Assembly (NCBI GenBank): GCA_009926295.1
Contig: RFPF01000037.1
Span: 1-17,421 of the forward strand
Origin: Planctomycetia bacterium
GTDB lineage: Bacteria > Planctomycetota > Planctomycetia > Pirellulales > UBA1268
Direction of reading: 5' to 3'
DNA: 17,421 nucleotides
The translations under genes and the position numbers were made by a program. Below, one piece after another: positions 1 through 7,312 of the stretch (positions within the stretch are counted from its first letter, which is position 1; every line of letters begins with the position of its first letter). The notes under the pieces are model-generated. The model had not been told where the DNA came from and did not search any database. It saw only the letters and a list, made by a program, of their open reading frames with translations.

Positions 1-1518
1 GGTGGGCACGAAGACGTTCCAGTGCGACGGAGCGGCGAACTCCAGGAACGACATCACCACCTTGCCGCCCGGCTTCAGCACCCGGAACGACTCCTGCAGG
101 TAGACGTAACTCTCTTCGTGCAGGAGGTGCGTGAACAGGCTGAAGGCGCAGAGCATGTCGGCCGAGGCGTCGTCCGCGGGTATCGAGAGTTCCCGATGGC
201 ACTTGAAGCGATAGTGTTTGGGGCAGACCGAGGCCGCGTAGTCGAGCAGCTTGGGGACGATGTCGATCCCCAGGTATTCGATCTGCACGCGTTCGCTGAC
301 GCCCTTCGCGGCCCGGCCGCTGCCGCAGCCGAGGTCGACCAGCCTCATGCCGTCGCGGAGCCCGTTCTGCACGAGAACTTCGGCGAGGATCACCTTGAAA
401 TCATCGTAGTGCCCGCCCACGGCGAGCGACATCGCCTCGTGGAGCGGATGATTGGCGAGGAGTGCGGCGACGTGCCGCTCGTAGTCCTCCACGAAGTGAA
501 ATGTGGCCATGAAGTCGGTTCCAGGGCTGCCCGTGGTGAAGTCGGTTTCGAAACTGCGGCGGTAGCCTAGCAGGTTCGCGCCGGGGCCGCCCCCGACCGA
601 GTCGCGCAGGGCCACCGCCTTCCGCTCCCGCCACAGCAGCTCGAGCGCGTCGGGTGCGACTTCCCGGTGGGAGAAGTGCGGGCTGTGGAACGGATCGCGG
701 CCGAACACTCCGGCCCAGCGGGCCTCGAAGACGTCCTTCGCCGTCCACTTCGCGGTGCGGGTGCGGCTCTCCCAGTGGACCGCGGTCACGTGCGGCGTGT
801 AGGCGATCTTCCAGCCTGCTCGACGCAGCCGCAGGCAGAGGTCGACGTCGTTGTAGTCGTCGGGAAACGTTTCGTCGAAGCCGCCCACCGCGTCGAAGGC
901 CTCCCGTCGCACGAGCATCATCGCGGCCGTCACCGCCGAATACTCCTGGAGCGACCGAATCCGGCCGCGGTAGCCGAGGGCGTCGTGGGGCAGTCCGGCG
1001 TGGCCGTGGAACCCGTGGCGTTTCGGCGTGAACATCACCCCCGCGTGCTGGATGTCGCCGTCGGGATAGGTGAGGAGGCAGCCCACCGCCGCGATCGTGG
1101 GATCGAGGGCGATCGTCGCCACCAACTGGTCGAGCCAGCCGGGCGAGAAGCCGTCGATGTCGTTGTTGAGCAGCAGGACGAGCGGCGCATCGGTGCCACG
1201 GACGGCGGCATTGTTCATGGCGGCGTAATTGAACGGCCCGGAATAGCGCAGCACCGACAGCCCTCCCGCCGCCGACTCGAGCAGCTCGGGCTCGTCGGAG
1301 TCGTGGTCGATGACGGTGATGTCGTAGGCGTCGTAGCCCGCCGTCGCCCGGGCGGAGGCGATGCAGGTCGACACGAGACGGGCGGCGTTTTTCGTCGGAA
1401 TGATGATCGACACCTGCGGCGACGCGGCGCAGGCGAACGTGAACTGGTGGACCGCCGGATCGCGCGGATGCGCGGTCACCTGTGCGGCGATGCCCCTCCG
1501 GGCGAGCGCTTCCCAGCG
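1..1518 (-). CDS. GT2 catalytic domain fused to SAM-dependent methyltransferase (3' part of the broken gene, partial)
   Basis: This frame is open from the duplication to the left window edge. The first part is a GT-A fold family 2 glycosyltransferase. VSIIIPTKN begins near 1412, the acidic nucleotide-sugar motif LLLNNDIDG lies near 1150-1170, and ETFPDDYNDVDLCLRL with the VHWES motif is typical of COG1216 rhamnosyltransferase-like enzymes. Without a stop it continues into a class I methyltransferase. FHFVEDYERHVAALL begins near 505, the SAM-binding motif LVDLGCGSGRAAK is near 310-341, and VLKPGGKVVMSF is near the edge. Such enzymes add a sugar and then methylate glycan or lipid-linked intermediates; the acceptor cannot be read from sequence. 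The methyltransferase could also start separately at MATFHF (about 510). No own start is obvious for this segment, because it belongs to the frameshifted gene. Confidence 0.85.
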
Positions 1519-1524
1519 CTTCCC
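1505..1524. repeat. Exact 10-bp tandem duplication inside the GT2 gene
   Basis: AGCGCTTCCC occurs at 1505-1514 and again, without a gap, at 1515-1524. Ten is not a multiple of three, so the extra copy shifts the frame by one base. With one copy the two halves of the GT2 protein join in frame with no mismatch to the surrounding family pattern. This is the footprint expected of slipped-strand mispairing. A repeat-collapse or repeat-expansion error in assembly would look the same. Confidence 0.95.
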
Positions 1525-2285
1525 CCGCGATGGCCCCGAGCGGCGGAGCGGCCTGGGGACTGGTTGTGGCGAGCGGGTGGGGCACGTGGAGCACGCTCGT
1601 GGCATCGAGGCCATGGAGTGCCTCGAGCGCGAGCGCGTAGAACACCTCGGCCGCCGATCGGGGCCGCACGGGCTCGTCGAGCAGACGGTCGACGGCGGCG
1701 GCGAGCACGTCGCGGTCGTAGACGATGAACGGCTCGACGAAGTTTCTCGCGAGCAGGTAGAGCCAGGAGAAATCCGGCTTGCTGTGCGGAATCTCCGCAG
1801 CCCCATCGGCTGTGGTGTCGACGTGGTCGGCGTAGAGGGCCTTCCAGTCACGCGCGGAGGCGATGGCGAGGCCGATCCAGAGCGTGGCATCGTCGCAGAG
1901 CGTGGCGGTCGGGAGACAGAGGGCGACAGGACCCGCGTCGCGCGCGTGGAGGGCGTCGCGTATGGATTCGAGCGGCCGATTTCCGACCGAGATGACGCCC
2001 GCGGCGGGCTGCACCTGGCCCCGGATCGATGCCAGGCACTGCTCGTGCGCCTTTCGTTCCACGACTGAATCGTCCCCGGCCAGCACGAGGAACTCGACCG
2101 CGGGCAATCGTTCCGCAGGCTGCCGGAATGCTCGTGGATCGATCCGCCGGGCCGCGCGGACGAGCTGGCGGCGTTGCCGACGGTCGCGGATTCGCTGCCG
2201 CAGGCCGCGGATGGCCTGCTCGAGGCCTTTGAGGGCTCGTCCGAGCGGGCCTCGCTGCCGCTTCATGGCGCTCGTCCACAGGGCT

Positions 2286-3260
2286 TCAGGTGGTGGAAAG
2301 CACCTGCGCCAACCGTTGGCGCAGGGCACGGGGAGAGAGGTGCTCCGCGGCGGTGCGGCCGGCTGCGGCGGCGATGCCACGGGCCTCGCGATCGCGCGCA
2401 CGCAGCCGCTCGACCACTTCGGGCAGCGTGTGGCGATCGGCTGCGACGCAGTTGACGCCGTCGACGAGAAGGTGGTGCCAGGATTCCTCCCATTCCGTCT
2501 CGAAGCGGATCGGCACGCCCCCGAAACCCGCGATCAGCATGTAGCGATCCCACGAGGAGGAGTTGCCGTCGGCATCGATGAGGAACCGATGCCGGTTCAT
2601 GAGCGTGGCCGGCAGCCGCCAGCCGACGAGCCCGTCCTCCTCGAGCCGGAGGGCAAAGTGCCGGTCGACCTGCTTGATCCGGGAAAGGCGGCAGTCGGCC
2701 CGGGGAATCGAGCGGGCCACGCGGCACAGCGCCACTCGGGCATTGGCTTCGTAATCGGTCGCCCCGGTGCTCGCTCCCCGGAAATAGACCACGTCGGTCT
2801 TGCAACCCCACGGCAGCGCGGGCGGGAGCCAGGGGCGTGGTCGCAGGAGGTAGGGATTCGGAATGAGCCGGGCCCGGGACCCCGGCCTTCGTGCGAAGGC
2901 CAGGACTTCGGGCGGTGCGTCCGCAGCCACGCCGTCGCCGAGGTCGATGAGGACGTCGTGAAACGAAAAGCTCAGGTCTTCCCGGGCGAGTCCGTGGATC
3001 ACGTCCGCCATGAGCCGCCAGCGAATGAGCAGCCGTCGCGCCTCGGCGGCCGCGTGGAACGTCACGACCACCCGTCGCCCCGAGCCTTGCGGGGCCAGCG
3101 TCCAACGCGTCATGGACGGGGGCAGGGCCGCGTCGAAGGCGACGGCCACGGGGCCGTGCGACAGGGCGCGGAGCGTGCGGCGCGGCCGCACGAGCCAGTA
3201 GAGCGGCCCCTCCGGATGCCAGCGGGAAACGGCCTGGAAGCCGACGGCCGAGGAGATCAT
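2286..3260 (-). CDS. GT90 (CAP10/LPS-type) glycosyltransferase
   Basis: 324 residues. The C-terminal half matches the Glyco_transf_90/CAP10 family, which moves glucose or xylose onto lipopolysaccharide, capsule or glycoprotein acceptors. TDVVYFRGAST (155-165) is the family's substrate-binding segment. HRFLIDADGNSSSWDRYMLI (224-243) followed by GFGGVPIR is the nucleotide-sugar region, and REARGIAAAAGRTAAEHL (291-308) is the terminal helix. The first 120 residues are less conserved. No signal peptide or membrane helix is visible, so it is probably cytoplasmic or peripheral. ATG 3260 overlaps the sulfotransferase stop in an ATGA, so the two are translationally coupled, and the GT2 gene follows after 19 bases. 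Sugar and acceptor are unknown. Confidence 0.85.
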   Translation of the reverse strand: MISSAVGFQAVSRWHPEGPLYWLVRPRRTLRALSHGPVAVAFDAALPPSMTRWTLAPQGSGRRVVVTFHAAAEARRLLIRWRLMADVIHGLAREDLSFSFHDVLIDLGDGVAADAPPEVLAFARRPGSRARLIPNPYLLRPRPWLPPALPWGCKTDVVYFRGASTGATDYEANARVALCRVARSIPRADCRLSRIKQVDRHFALRLEEDGLVGWRLPATLMNRHRFLIDADGNSSSWDRYMLIAGFGGVPIRFETEWEESWHHLLVDGVNCVAADRHTLPEVVERLRARDREARGIAAAAGRTAAEHLSPRALRQRLAQVLSTT

Positions 3261-3973
3261 GCCACCTTCATGTCGGGAATGCCGGCTGACGTCGGTTCGA
3301 AGGTGTACCCGAAGCGATCGATGTCCGGCCCGAAAGCGTCGGCGACCCGCGCGGCGAGCGCGGGCGTGTAGTGTCCGCGGTAGTCGACTCGGTCGCTGGC
3401 GTTGGCGTGAGGCAGCCGCGCCGCGAGCCCGAGGTGGCGGCAGACCGCGGTGAAGTCTCCCTCCAGGGTTTCGAAGCGGCCCACGAAATCGACGAGCAGA
3501 CGGCCATGGCGGCTGGTCAGCATCCTCGTCTGCAGGAGCTTGCCGCGGGCCAGCTCGTAGTCGACGTAGCGTGCGAACGACCCGAGCCGCGTCGCGAGCC
3601 GGCCGCGGCGGTGCGTGGGGCTGCGCATGAGGAATCGATAGGAAGACACGAGCAGGTCCCAGGGGTTGCGCACGAAGGCGAATGTGAACAACTCGGCGAA
3701 CGCCTCGGGCGGAAGCTCGCGGTAGAGGATCGCCGCTGGCGTGTGGGTGCGGAACCGTTTGCATCGCCACGGGGCGAAGTAGTTGACATGGATGCCGCAC
3801 CGATCGAGCCAGCGATTGGGGCCGTACGACAGCGGATCGTCGGCGAAGGGTGCGAGCGCGACCTTCACGCTGCAGCCTCCCGTTTTCGGCAGGTGCAGGA
3901 ATGCGAACCGGCGGCTGTGGGAGATCATCATGCGGGCGGACTCGACGGCGTCCTGAGATACCAGTTCGGGCAT
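3257..3973 (-). CDS. Sulfotransferase family protein
   Basis: 238 residues from ATG 3973. It transfers sulfate from PAPS to a hydroxyl, here probably on a glycan made by the neighbouring glycosyltransferases. FAFLHLPKTGGCSVK (23-37) is the 5'-phosphosulfate loop, with the Lys-Thr-Gly-Gly signature. FTFAFVRNPWDLLVSSYRF (97-114) is the 3'-phosphate-binding segment with Arg102 and Ser110. This matches the Sulfotransfer_2-type bacterial and carbohydrate sulfotransferases, and the length is normal. No transmembrane anchor is seen. The start is uncertain: the MM at 3931 is just before the conserved core, and neither start has a strong Shine-Dalgarno. It is the first gene of the minus-strand glycan operon and is divergent from the barrel gene; the 151-base gap 3974-4124 must carry both promoters. 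Methylthiotransfer or sulfolipid roles are not suggested. Confidence 0.85.
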   Translation of the reverse strand: MPELVSQDAVESARMMISHSRRFAFLHLPKTGGCSVKVALAPFADDPLSYGPNRWLDRCGIHVNYFAPWRCKRFRTHTPAAILYRELPPEAFAELFTFAFVRNPWDLLVSSYRFLMRSPTHRRGRLATRLGSFARYVDYELARGKLLQTRMLTSRHGRLLVDFVGRFETLEGDFTAVCRHLGLAARLPHANASDRVDYRGHYTPALAARVADAFGPDIDRFGYTFEPTSAGIPDMKVA

Positions 3974-4109
3974 GCTCTGGGCACCGCAAAATCCCCGCCG
4001 CATCCTTCCCAGGTTGCCCCGGCTGCCTGGCGTCGCCCACGGGTGGAAAGCATCCTCATCGAGTCCGGCCGACCCTGCCGAAAAAACCGGTCGTGAGGAT
4101 CGTATCGCC

Positions 4110-4115
4110 GGAGGG
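4110..4115 (+). promoter_or_regulatory. Shine-Dalgarno deciding the GTG start of the barrel gene
   Basis: GGAGGG lies 9 bases before GTG 4125. It favours this start over in-frame upstream codons, which would put a long non-signal extension before the hydrophobic leader. Confidence 0.7.
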
Positions 4116-4124
4116 TGCCGCGCC

Positions 4125-5162
4125 GTGAGAGCGTGCCGGAGTTCGTCGCGCGGTTTCGTGGTCGCTGTCGGCCTCGCTGCTGCGGTTCTGCTCTCGGGCC
4201 GCGAATCGGGCGGTGCCGACCCGCGGCGGTATGCGGTCGTCGACAGCCTTTTCCTGCAGAGGAACCAGGCTGCGACCGACCGGCCGCTCGTCGTGTCGGC
4301 TGCCGCGCCGGGCACCGCGGTGATCGCGACGGGCGACCTCGTGAGCACGGTCGGCACGGGCATGCGACTCGTGTATGGCGACCACGGGCTCGACGGCCTC
4401 GGCTGGGAAGCGGCCTATGTCGGCGTGTGGGGCATGGACTCCACCCGGTCCGTGGGGGACGCCGCAGGCCTGTTGCAGGCCGCCGGTGGCCTCGGGTTCG
4501 CGCCGAGCGGCCTCTCCGGTGCGACGGTCGCGCGGGCGGGTGAAATGGCGAGCCTCGACACGGCGGAGATCAATCTCGTGTGGCACCAATACGACGGCGG
4601 CTTCGACCCCGCCGCCGGTCGGCCCACCCGCCGCTACACCGGATACGACGGCGGACACGTCGACTGGCTCGGCGGCTTCCGGTGGGCCGGGTTCAACGAC
4701 CGTGCGACCCTCTCCTTCTCGCAGGCGGGCACTCCGGCGCCAAGCACGTATCACGTCGACGCCTCCTCGAACCTGTTCGCCGTGCAGGGAGGCGTGCGGG
4801 GCCGGATCGCCTTCGAGCGGTGGGCCTTCGAGGGCTGGATGAAGGCGGGACTTTCAGGCAACGTCGACTTCCAGTCGCAGGCGATGCTCGACCAGCTCGC
4901 TCCCGGCGACCCTTACCGCGGGGCACGATTCCGCCGCCTCGGCACCATGGGCATGCTGGCCGACATGAACATCTCCGCGGTGTACCGCTTCGACGACGTG
5001 TGGGGCCTGCGGGCTGGCTACAACCTCCTCTGGCTCACCGGCCTCGCGCTCGCACCGGACCAGTTCGACTTTTCCTCGAACGCGGCGGGCGGCCGCGGGC
5101 TCAACACGACCGGCAGCGTGTTCCTGGCCGGGGCCAGTCTCGGCCTCGAGGCGCGGTGGTGA
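4125..5162 (+). CDS. BBP7-like outer-membrane beta-barrel protein
   Basis: 345 residues with a signal peptide (Arg-rich start, hydrophobic GFVVAVGLAAAVLL at 10-23, likely cut after SGGA near 31). The mature part is rich in alternating aromatic/polar strands and Gly/Asn turns. It opens with ADPRRYAVVDSLFLQRNQAA, then shows the G-x-R-L-V-Y pattern, the tyrosine-rich YTGYDGGHVDWLGGFRWAGF, and a final strand ending LGLEARW with a C-terminal aromatic, as in Omp-type barrels. The pattern agrees with the planctomycete BBP7 family (formerly DUF1551), whose function is largely unknown. It is a lone plus-strand gene, convergent with the FKBP-containing surface protein only 15 bases away, with no clear hairpin between. 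The family assignment is from pattern memory; a barrel of another family is possible. Confidence 0.7.
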   Translation: MRACRSSSRGFVVAVGLAAAVLLSGRESGGADPRRYAVVDSLFLQRNQAATDRPLVVSAAAPGTAVIATGDLVSTVGTGMRLVYGDHGLDGLGWEAAYVGVWGMDSTRSVGDAAGLLQAAGGLGFAPSGLSGATVARAGEMASLDTAEINLVWHQYDGGFDPAAGRPTRRYTGYDGGHVDWLGGFRWAGFNDRATLSFSQAGTPAPSTYHVDASSNLFAVQGGVRGRIAFERWAFEGWMKAGLSGNVDFQSQAMLDQLAPGDPYRGARFRRLGTMGMLADMNISAVYRFDDVWGLRAGYNLLWLTGLALAPDQFDFSSNAAGGRGLNTTGSVFLAGASLGLEARW

Positions 5163-5177
5163 GCGAATCGTCGCCGT

Positions 5178-7124
5178 TCACGGCGCCGATTTCGCCACCA
5201 CCTCGAAGGCCAGCGTCTTGCCGGCGAGATTCCCGGAATTGTAGGCCAGCCGAGTGGGGACGATGAGCTGCCGCACGGCGCCCACCCTCATCGTGGCCAC
5301 GCCCTCGTCCCAGCCCTTGATCACCGAGCCGTTGCCGATCGTGAACTGGAACGCGCTCGGCGTGTTGCCGCCCTTCGCCGCCTTCGAACTGTCGAACACC
5401 TTCGCGACCAGCGACCCGGCCGTCGGCGTGTAGGTGCCGGTGTAGTCGACGGTGACCTTCTGCTTGCCGAGCACCGCTCCGGTGCCCGGATCGAGGTCGA
5501 TGTACTGCAGCCCCGAGTCGGTCGTCACGAGCGACGGGGTGTTGCGGAGGGCTGCCGCGGCCAGTCGCAACCGCCCCGCCACGCCGGCGGCGGAGCCGCT
5601 CTGGGTGACCGAGATCGCACCGGTGCTCTCGGCCGTGTTCACCGTGAACGTGCGGAGGGCGCCCGTGCCCGTGCCCGCCTGCACCGCCTGGATGCGATCG
5701 GCCCGGCCGTCCCCGTCGGTGTCGATCGCCGCGGTGACGACCGGCTGGGCATGTCCGAGGTCGGCGAACGCCGCGAACGAGGCGATGAGCCGGGAGGCGA
5801 CGTCCTGCTGGCCATCGTACACCTGCACCAGCGACACGCCGCCGCCGCCTTGGGAGACGATGAGATCCGGGATCGAGTCGCGGCCGATGCGGGCCACCGT
5901 CACCGACACGCCGCCGAGAAAGGTTTTCGTGAACGGGTGGATCGTGTCGACCACCACCGGGGTAGCCGGCGACAGGTCGACGATCGTCACGACCGGGGCC
6001 ACGCCGCCACGGCCGGAGACGACGAGTTCCGCCTTGCCGTCGGGGCCGGCGTTGGCGACGGCCGCACCGGCGACGAACGTGCCGAAGTCGCCCGCCGCGA
6101 GCGTCACGCCGGCTGGTCCGACTGCCTGCGGCACGGAGAACGAACGGTCGACGACCAGCCGCTGTTGGCCGAGTGGATTCGACCGGTAGACGCGGATCGC
6201 GCCGTCTCCGCCCGCCTGGGCGACGGCCACGTCGTCGGCACCGTCGCCGTTGAAGTCGCCGGTCACGACCTCGAGGCCGTATCGCGAGCCGGCGAAGGGC
6301 ACCAGAGTTCCGAACGACGCATCCTTCTCGAGCCGCAAGCCGCCCGACCCGTCGACGACCTGCCGGAGCACGATGACCTCGCCGAGCCGCCCGCGGCCCG
6401 GCGTACAGACCACTTCCGGCTTGCCGTCGCCGTCGAGGTCGCCCATGGCCGCCCGCACGCCCGTCTTCAGGCCTGGCTCGAAGGCGAATGCCTGGGCCCG
6501 GGTCGCCCCGGTCGTGGGGTCGACGAGCCGCACCAGGGAGGTGCTCGTCCAGCCCGCATCGGACGCGACAGCGAGGGATTGCGGCACGCAACGGTCGGTG
6601 TCGGTCGTCGCGAGCGGCCCGCTGCCGGCGTCGACCTGGGCCCGGGAGACGAGGTTCCCGGTCGCCGTCCCGGCCACGGTGGCGATGATCGTGAACGTGG
6701 CCGAGCCGCCGGCGGCGACGGTCAGGCTCATGTCGAGGTCGCCCATGCCCGCCCGCACGTTCGGGACGGGCCGCGGTGTGCCGTTGTCGTCGTACGAAAG
6801 GTCGCCCTGGGTGCCAACGCCCGAGTAGGCGGCCGTCCAGGTCGCCTGCGTGATCGCCGGCGCAAGCGCGGTGGTGAGGCGGGTGGCGGTCGCGGAGGTG
6901 TCGCCGGTGTTGGTGACCTTGAGCGTGTAGACGACCTGCGATCCAGGCGAGTAGTACTGCCGCTCGACGCCAGCGACGAGGTTGTCGGAGAGCGAGATCG
7001 ACAGGTTCGCCGCCAACAGCCGTCTCGATTCCAGGGCCTCCAGCCCGGTCACGGAGTTGCCCAGGGCCTCCCACCGCAGGAGCGTGTGGGGGGAGCGGCA
7101 CGGCGGTCGGCGACGGCGGCGCAT
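5178..7124 (-). CDS. Large surface protein: LEPR-XLL-type leader, DUF11-like domain, FG-GAP repeats and C-terminal FKBP-type PPIase
   Basis: 648 residues. The N-terminus (MRRRRRPP, then LEALESRRLLAA at 28-39) is a variant of the planctomycete LEPR-XLL motif found at the start of giant exported proteins. Residues 40-175 resemble a DUF11/conserved-repeat domain (YTLKVTNTGDTSATATRL). Residues 185-500 hold FG-GAP/VCBS-type blades with calcium-binding-like loops: DLDGDGKPEVV (229-239), DFNGDGADDVAVA (290-302), DTDGDGRADRI (468-478). Residues 532-648 are an FKBP-type peptidyl-prolyl isomerase with VDYTGTY (559-565), VFDSS (576-580), VIKGWDEGV (601-609) and LAY (626-628); the last loop is shorter than usual and lacks the common Ile-Pro. 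A fold-assisting or ligand-binding role outside the cytoplasm is inferred. The YTV gene lies upstream but ends in its own terminator. Start ATG 7124 has a weak Shine-Dalgarno. Confidence 0.85.
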   Translation of the reverse strand: MRRRRRPPCRSPHTLLRWEALGNSVTGLEALESRRLLAANLSISLSDNLVAGVERQYYSPGSQVVYTLKVTNTGDTSATATRLTTALAPAITQATWTAAYSGVGTQGDLSYDDNGTPRPVPNVRAGMGDLDMSLTVAAGGSATFTIIATVAGTATGNLVSRAQVDAGSGPLATTDTDRCVPQSLAVASDAGWTSTSLVRLVDPTTGATRAQAFAFEPGLKTGVRAAMGDLDGDGKPEVVCTPGRGRLGEVIVLRQVVDGSGGLRLEKDASFGTLVPFAGSRYGLEVVTGDFNGDGADDVAVAQAGGDGAIRVYRSNPLGQQRLVVDRSFSVPQAVGPAGVTLAAGDFGTFVAGAAVANAGPDGKAELVVSGRGGVAPVVTIVDLSPATPVVVDTIHPFTKTFLGGVSVTVARIGRDSIPDLIVSQGGGGVSLVQVYDGQQDVASRLIASFAAFADLGHAQPVVTAAIDTDGDGRADRIQAVQAGTGTGALRTFTVNTAESTGAISVTQSGSAAGVAGRLRLAAAALRNTPSLVTTDSGLQYIDLDPGTGAVLGKQKVTVDYTGTYTPTAGSLVAKVFDSSKAAKGGNTPSAFQFTIGNGSVIKGWDEGVATMRVGAVRQLIVPTRLAYNSGNLAGKTLAFEVVAKSAP

Positions 7125-7171
7125 GGGATGGTCCGGGGACCGGATCGGGCGTCGGGAACTCTCTACGTTCT

Positions 7172-7200
7172 GGAGTACCCCGCGGTTCGGTGCGCGTCAA
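7172..7200 (-). promoter_or_regulatory. Candidate sigma70-type promoter for the FKBP/FG-GAP surface protein gene
   Basis: Reading leftward, TTGACG (7200-7195) is followed after 17 bases by TACTCC (7177-7172), about 48 bases before ATG 7124. The -35 is good and the -10 poor. Its position just downstream of the YTV terminator fits a separate transcript. Confidence 0.3.
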
Positions 7201-7241
7201 TCTTTCGGCCGGGGTGCCGCCCCGGCGTGAGCAGGGTGCCG

Positions 7242-7283
7242 AAAAAAGCGAGGGGGCCGGGCGAAAGGCCGCCCGGCCCCCTC
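7242..7283 (-). terminator. Strong intrinsic terminator of the YTV gene
   Basis: A perfect 13-bp GC-rich stem (7250-7262 pairing with 7271-7283) closes an 8-base loop. On the minus strand it is followed by GC and a run of six T (7241-7249 region). It lies about 30 bases after the YTV stop codon and separates this gene from the surface-protein gene downstream. Confidence 0.92.
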
Positions 7284-7312
7284 TGATTCACTGCAAAGAA
7301 GCGTGCCCGGCC

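Larger units (their letters stand above)
1..2266 (-). pseudogene. Tandem GT2 glycosyltransferase-methyltransferase gene, frameshifted by a 10-bp duplication; 3' end beyond window
   Basis: The gene starts at ATG 2266 (MKRQRGPLGR), 19 bases after the stop of the GT90 gene, so it is third in a minus-strand operon. Residues 1-250 resemble the degenerate first half of tandem O-antigen-type GT2 enzymes: DWKALYADHVD, then KPDFSWLYLLARNFVEPF, the counterpart of the family's KPDWSPDLLLSxNYIGH stretch. The expected second half (VSIIIPTKN) lies in another frame. The switch falls exactly at a 10-bp tandem repeat (1505-1524). Removing one copy gives the continuous join AIAGEALARRGIAAQVTAHP. As written, the first frame continues out of register to a stop at 401-403, so it would make about 621 residues with a meaningless second half. 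The intact product would assemble surface polysaccharide at the cytoplasmic face. The lesion could be a true mutation, a reversible slippage state or an assembly error. Confidence 0.85.

Noticed and set aside
1863..3371. Plus-strand open frame of 502 codons opposite the GT90 and GT2 genes
   Set aside because: No family resemblance; it crosses two genes that are tightly coupled on the other strand.
5163..5177. Bidirectional terminator between the convergent barrel and FKBP genes
   Set aside because: Only 15 bases separate the genes and no stable hairpin with a T-run is visible on either strand.
5751..7286. Plus-strand open frame opposite the FG-GAP/FKBP gene
   Set aside because: Shadow frame with no motifs; the minus strand encodes clear FG-GAP and FKBP signatures.
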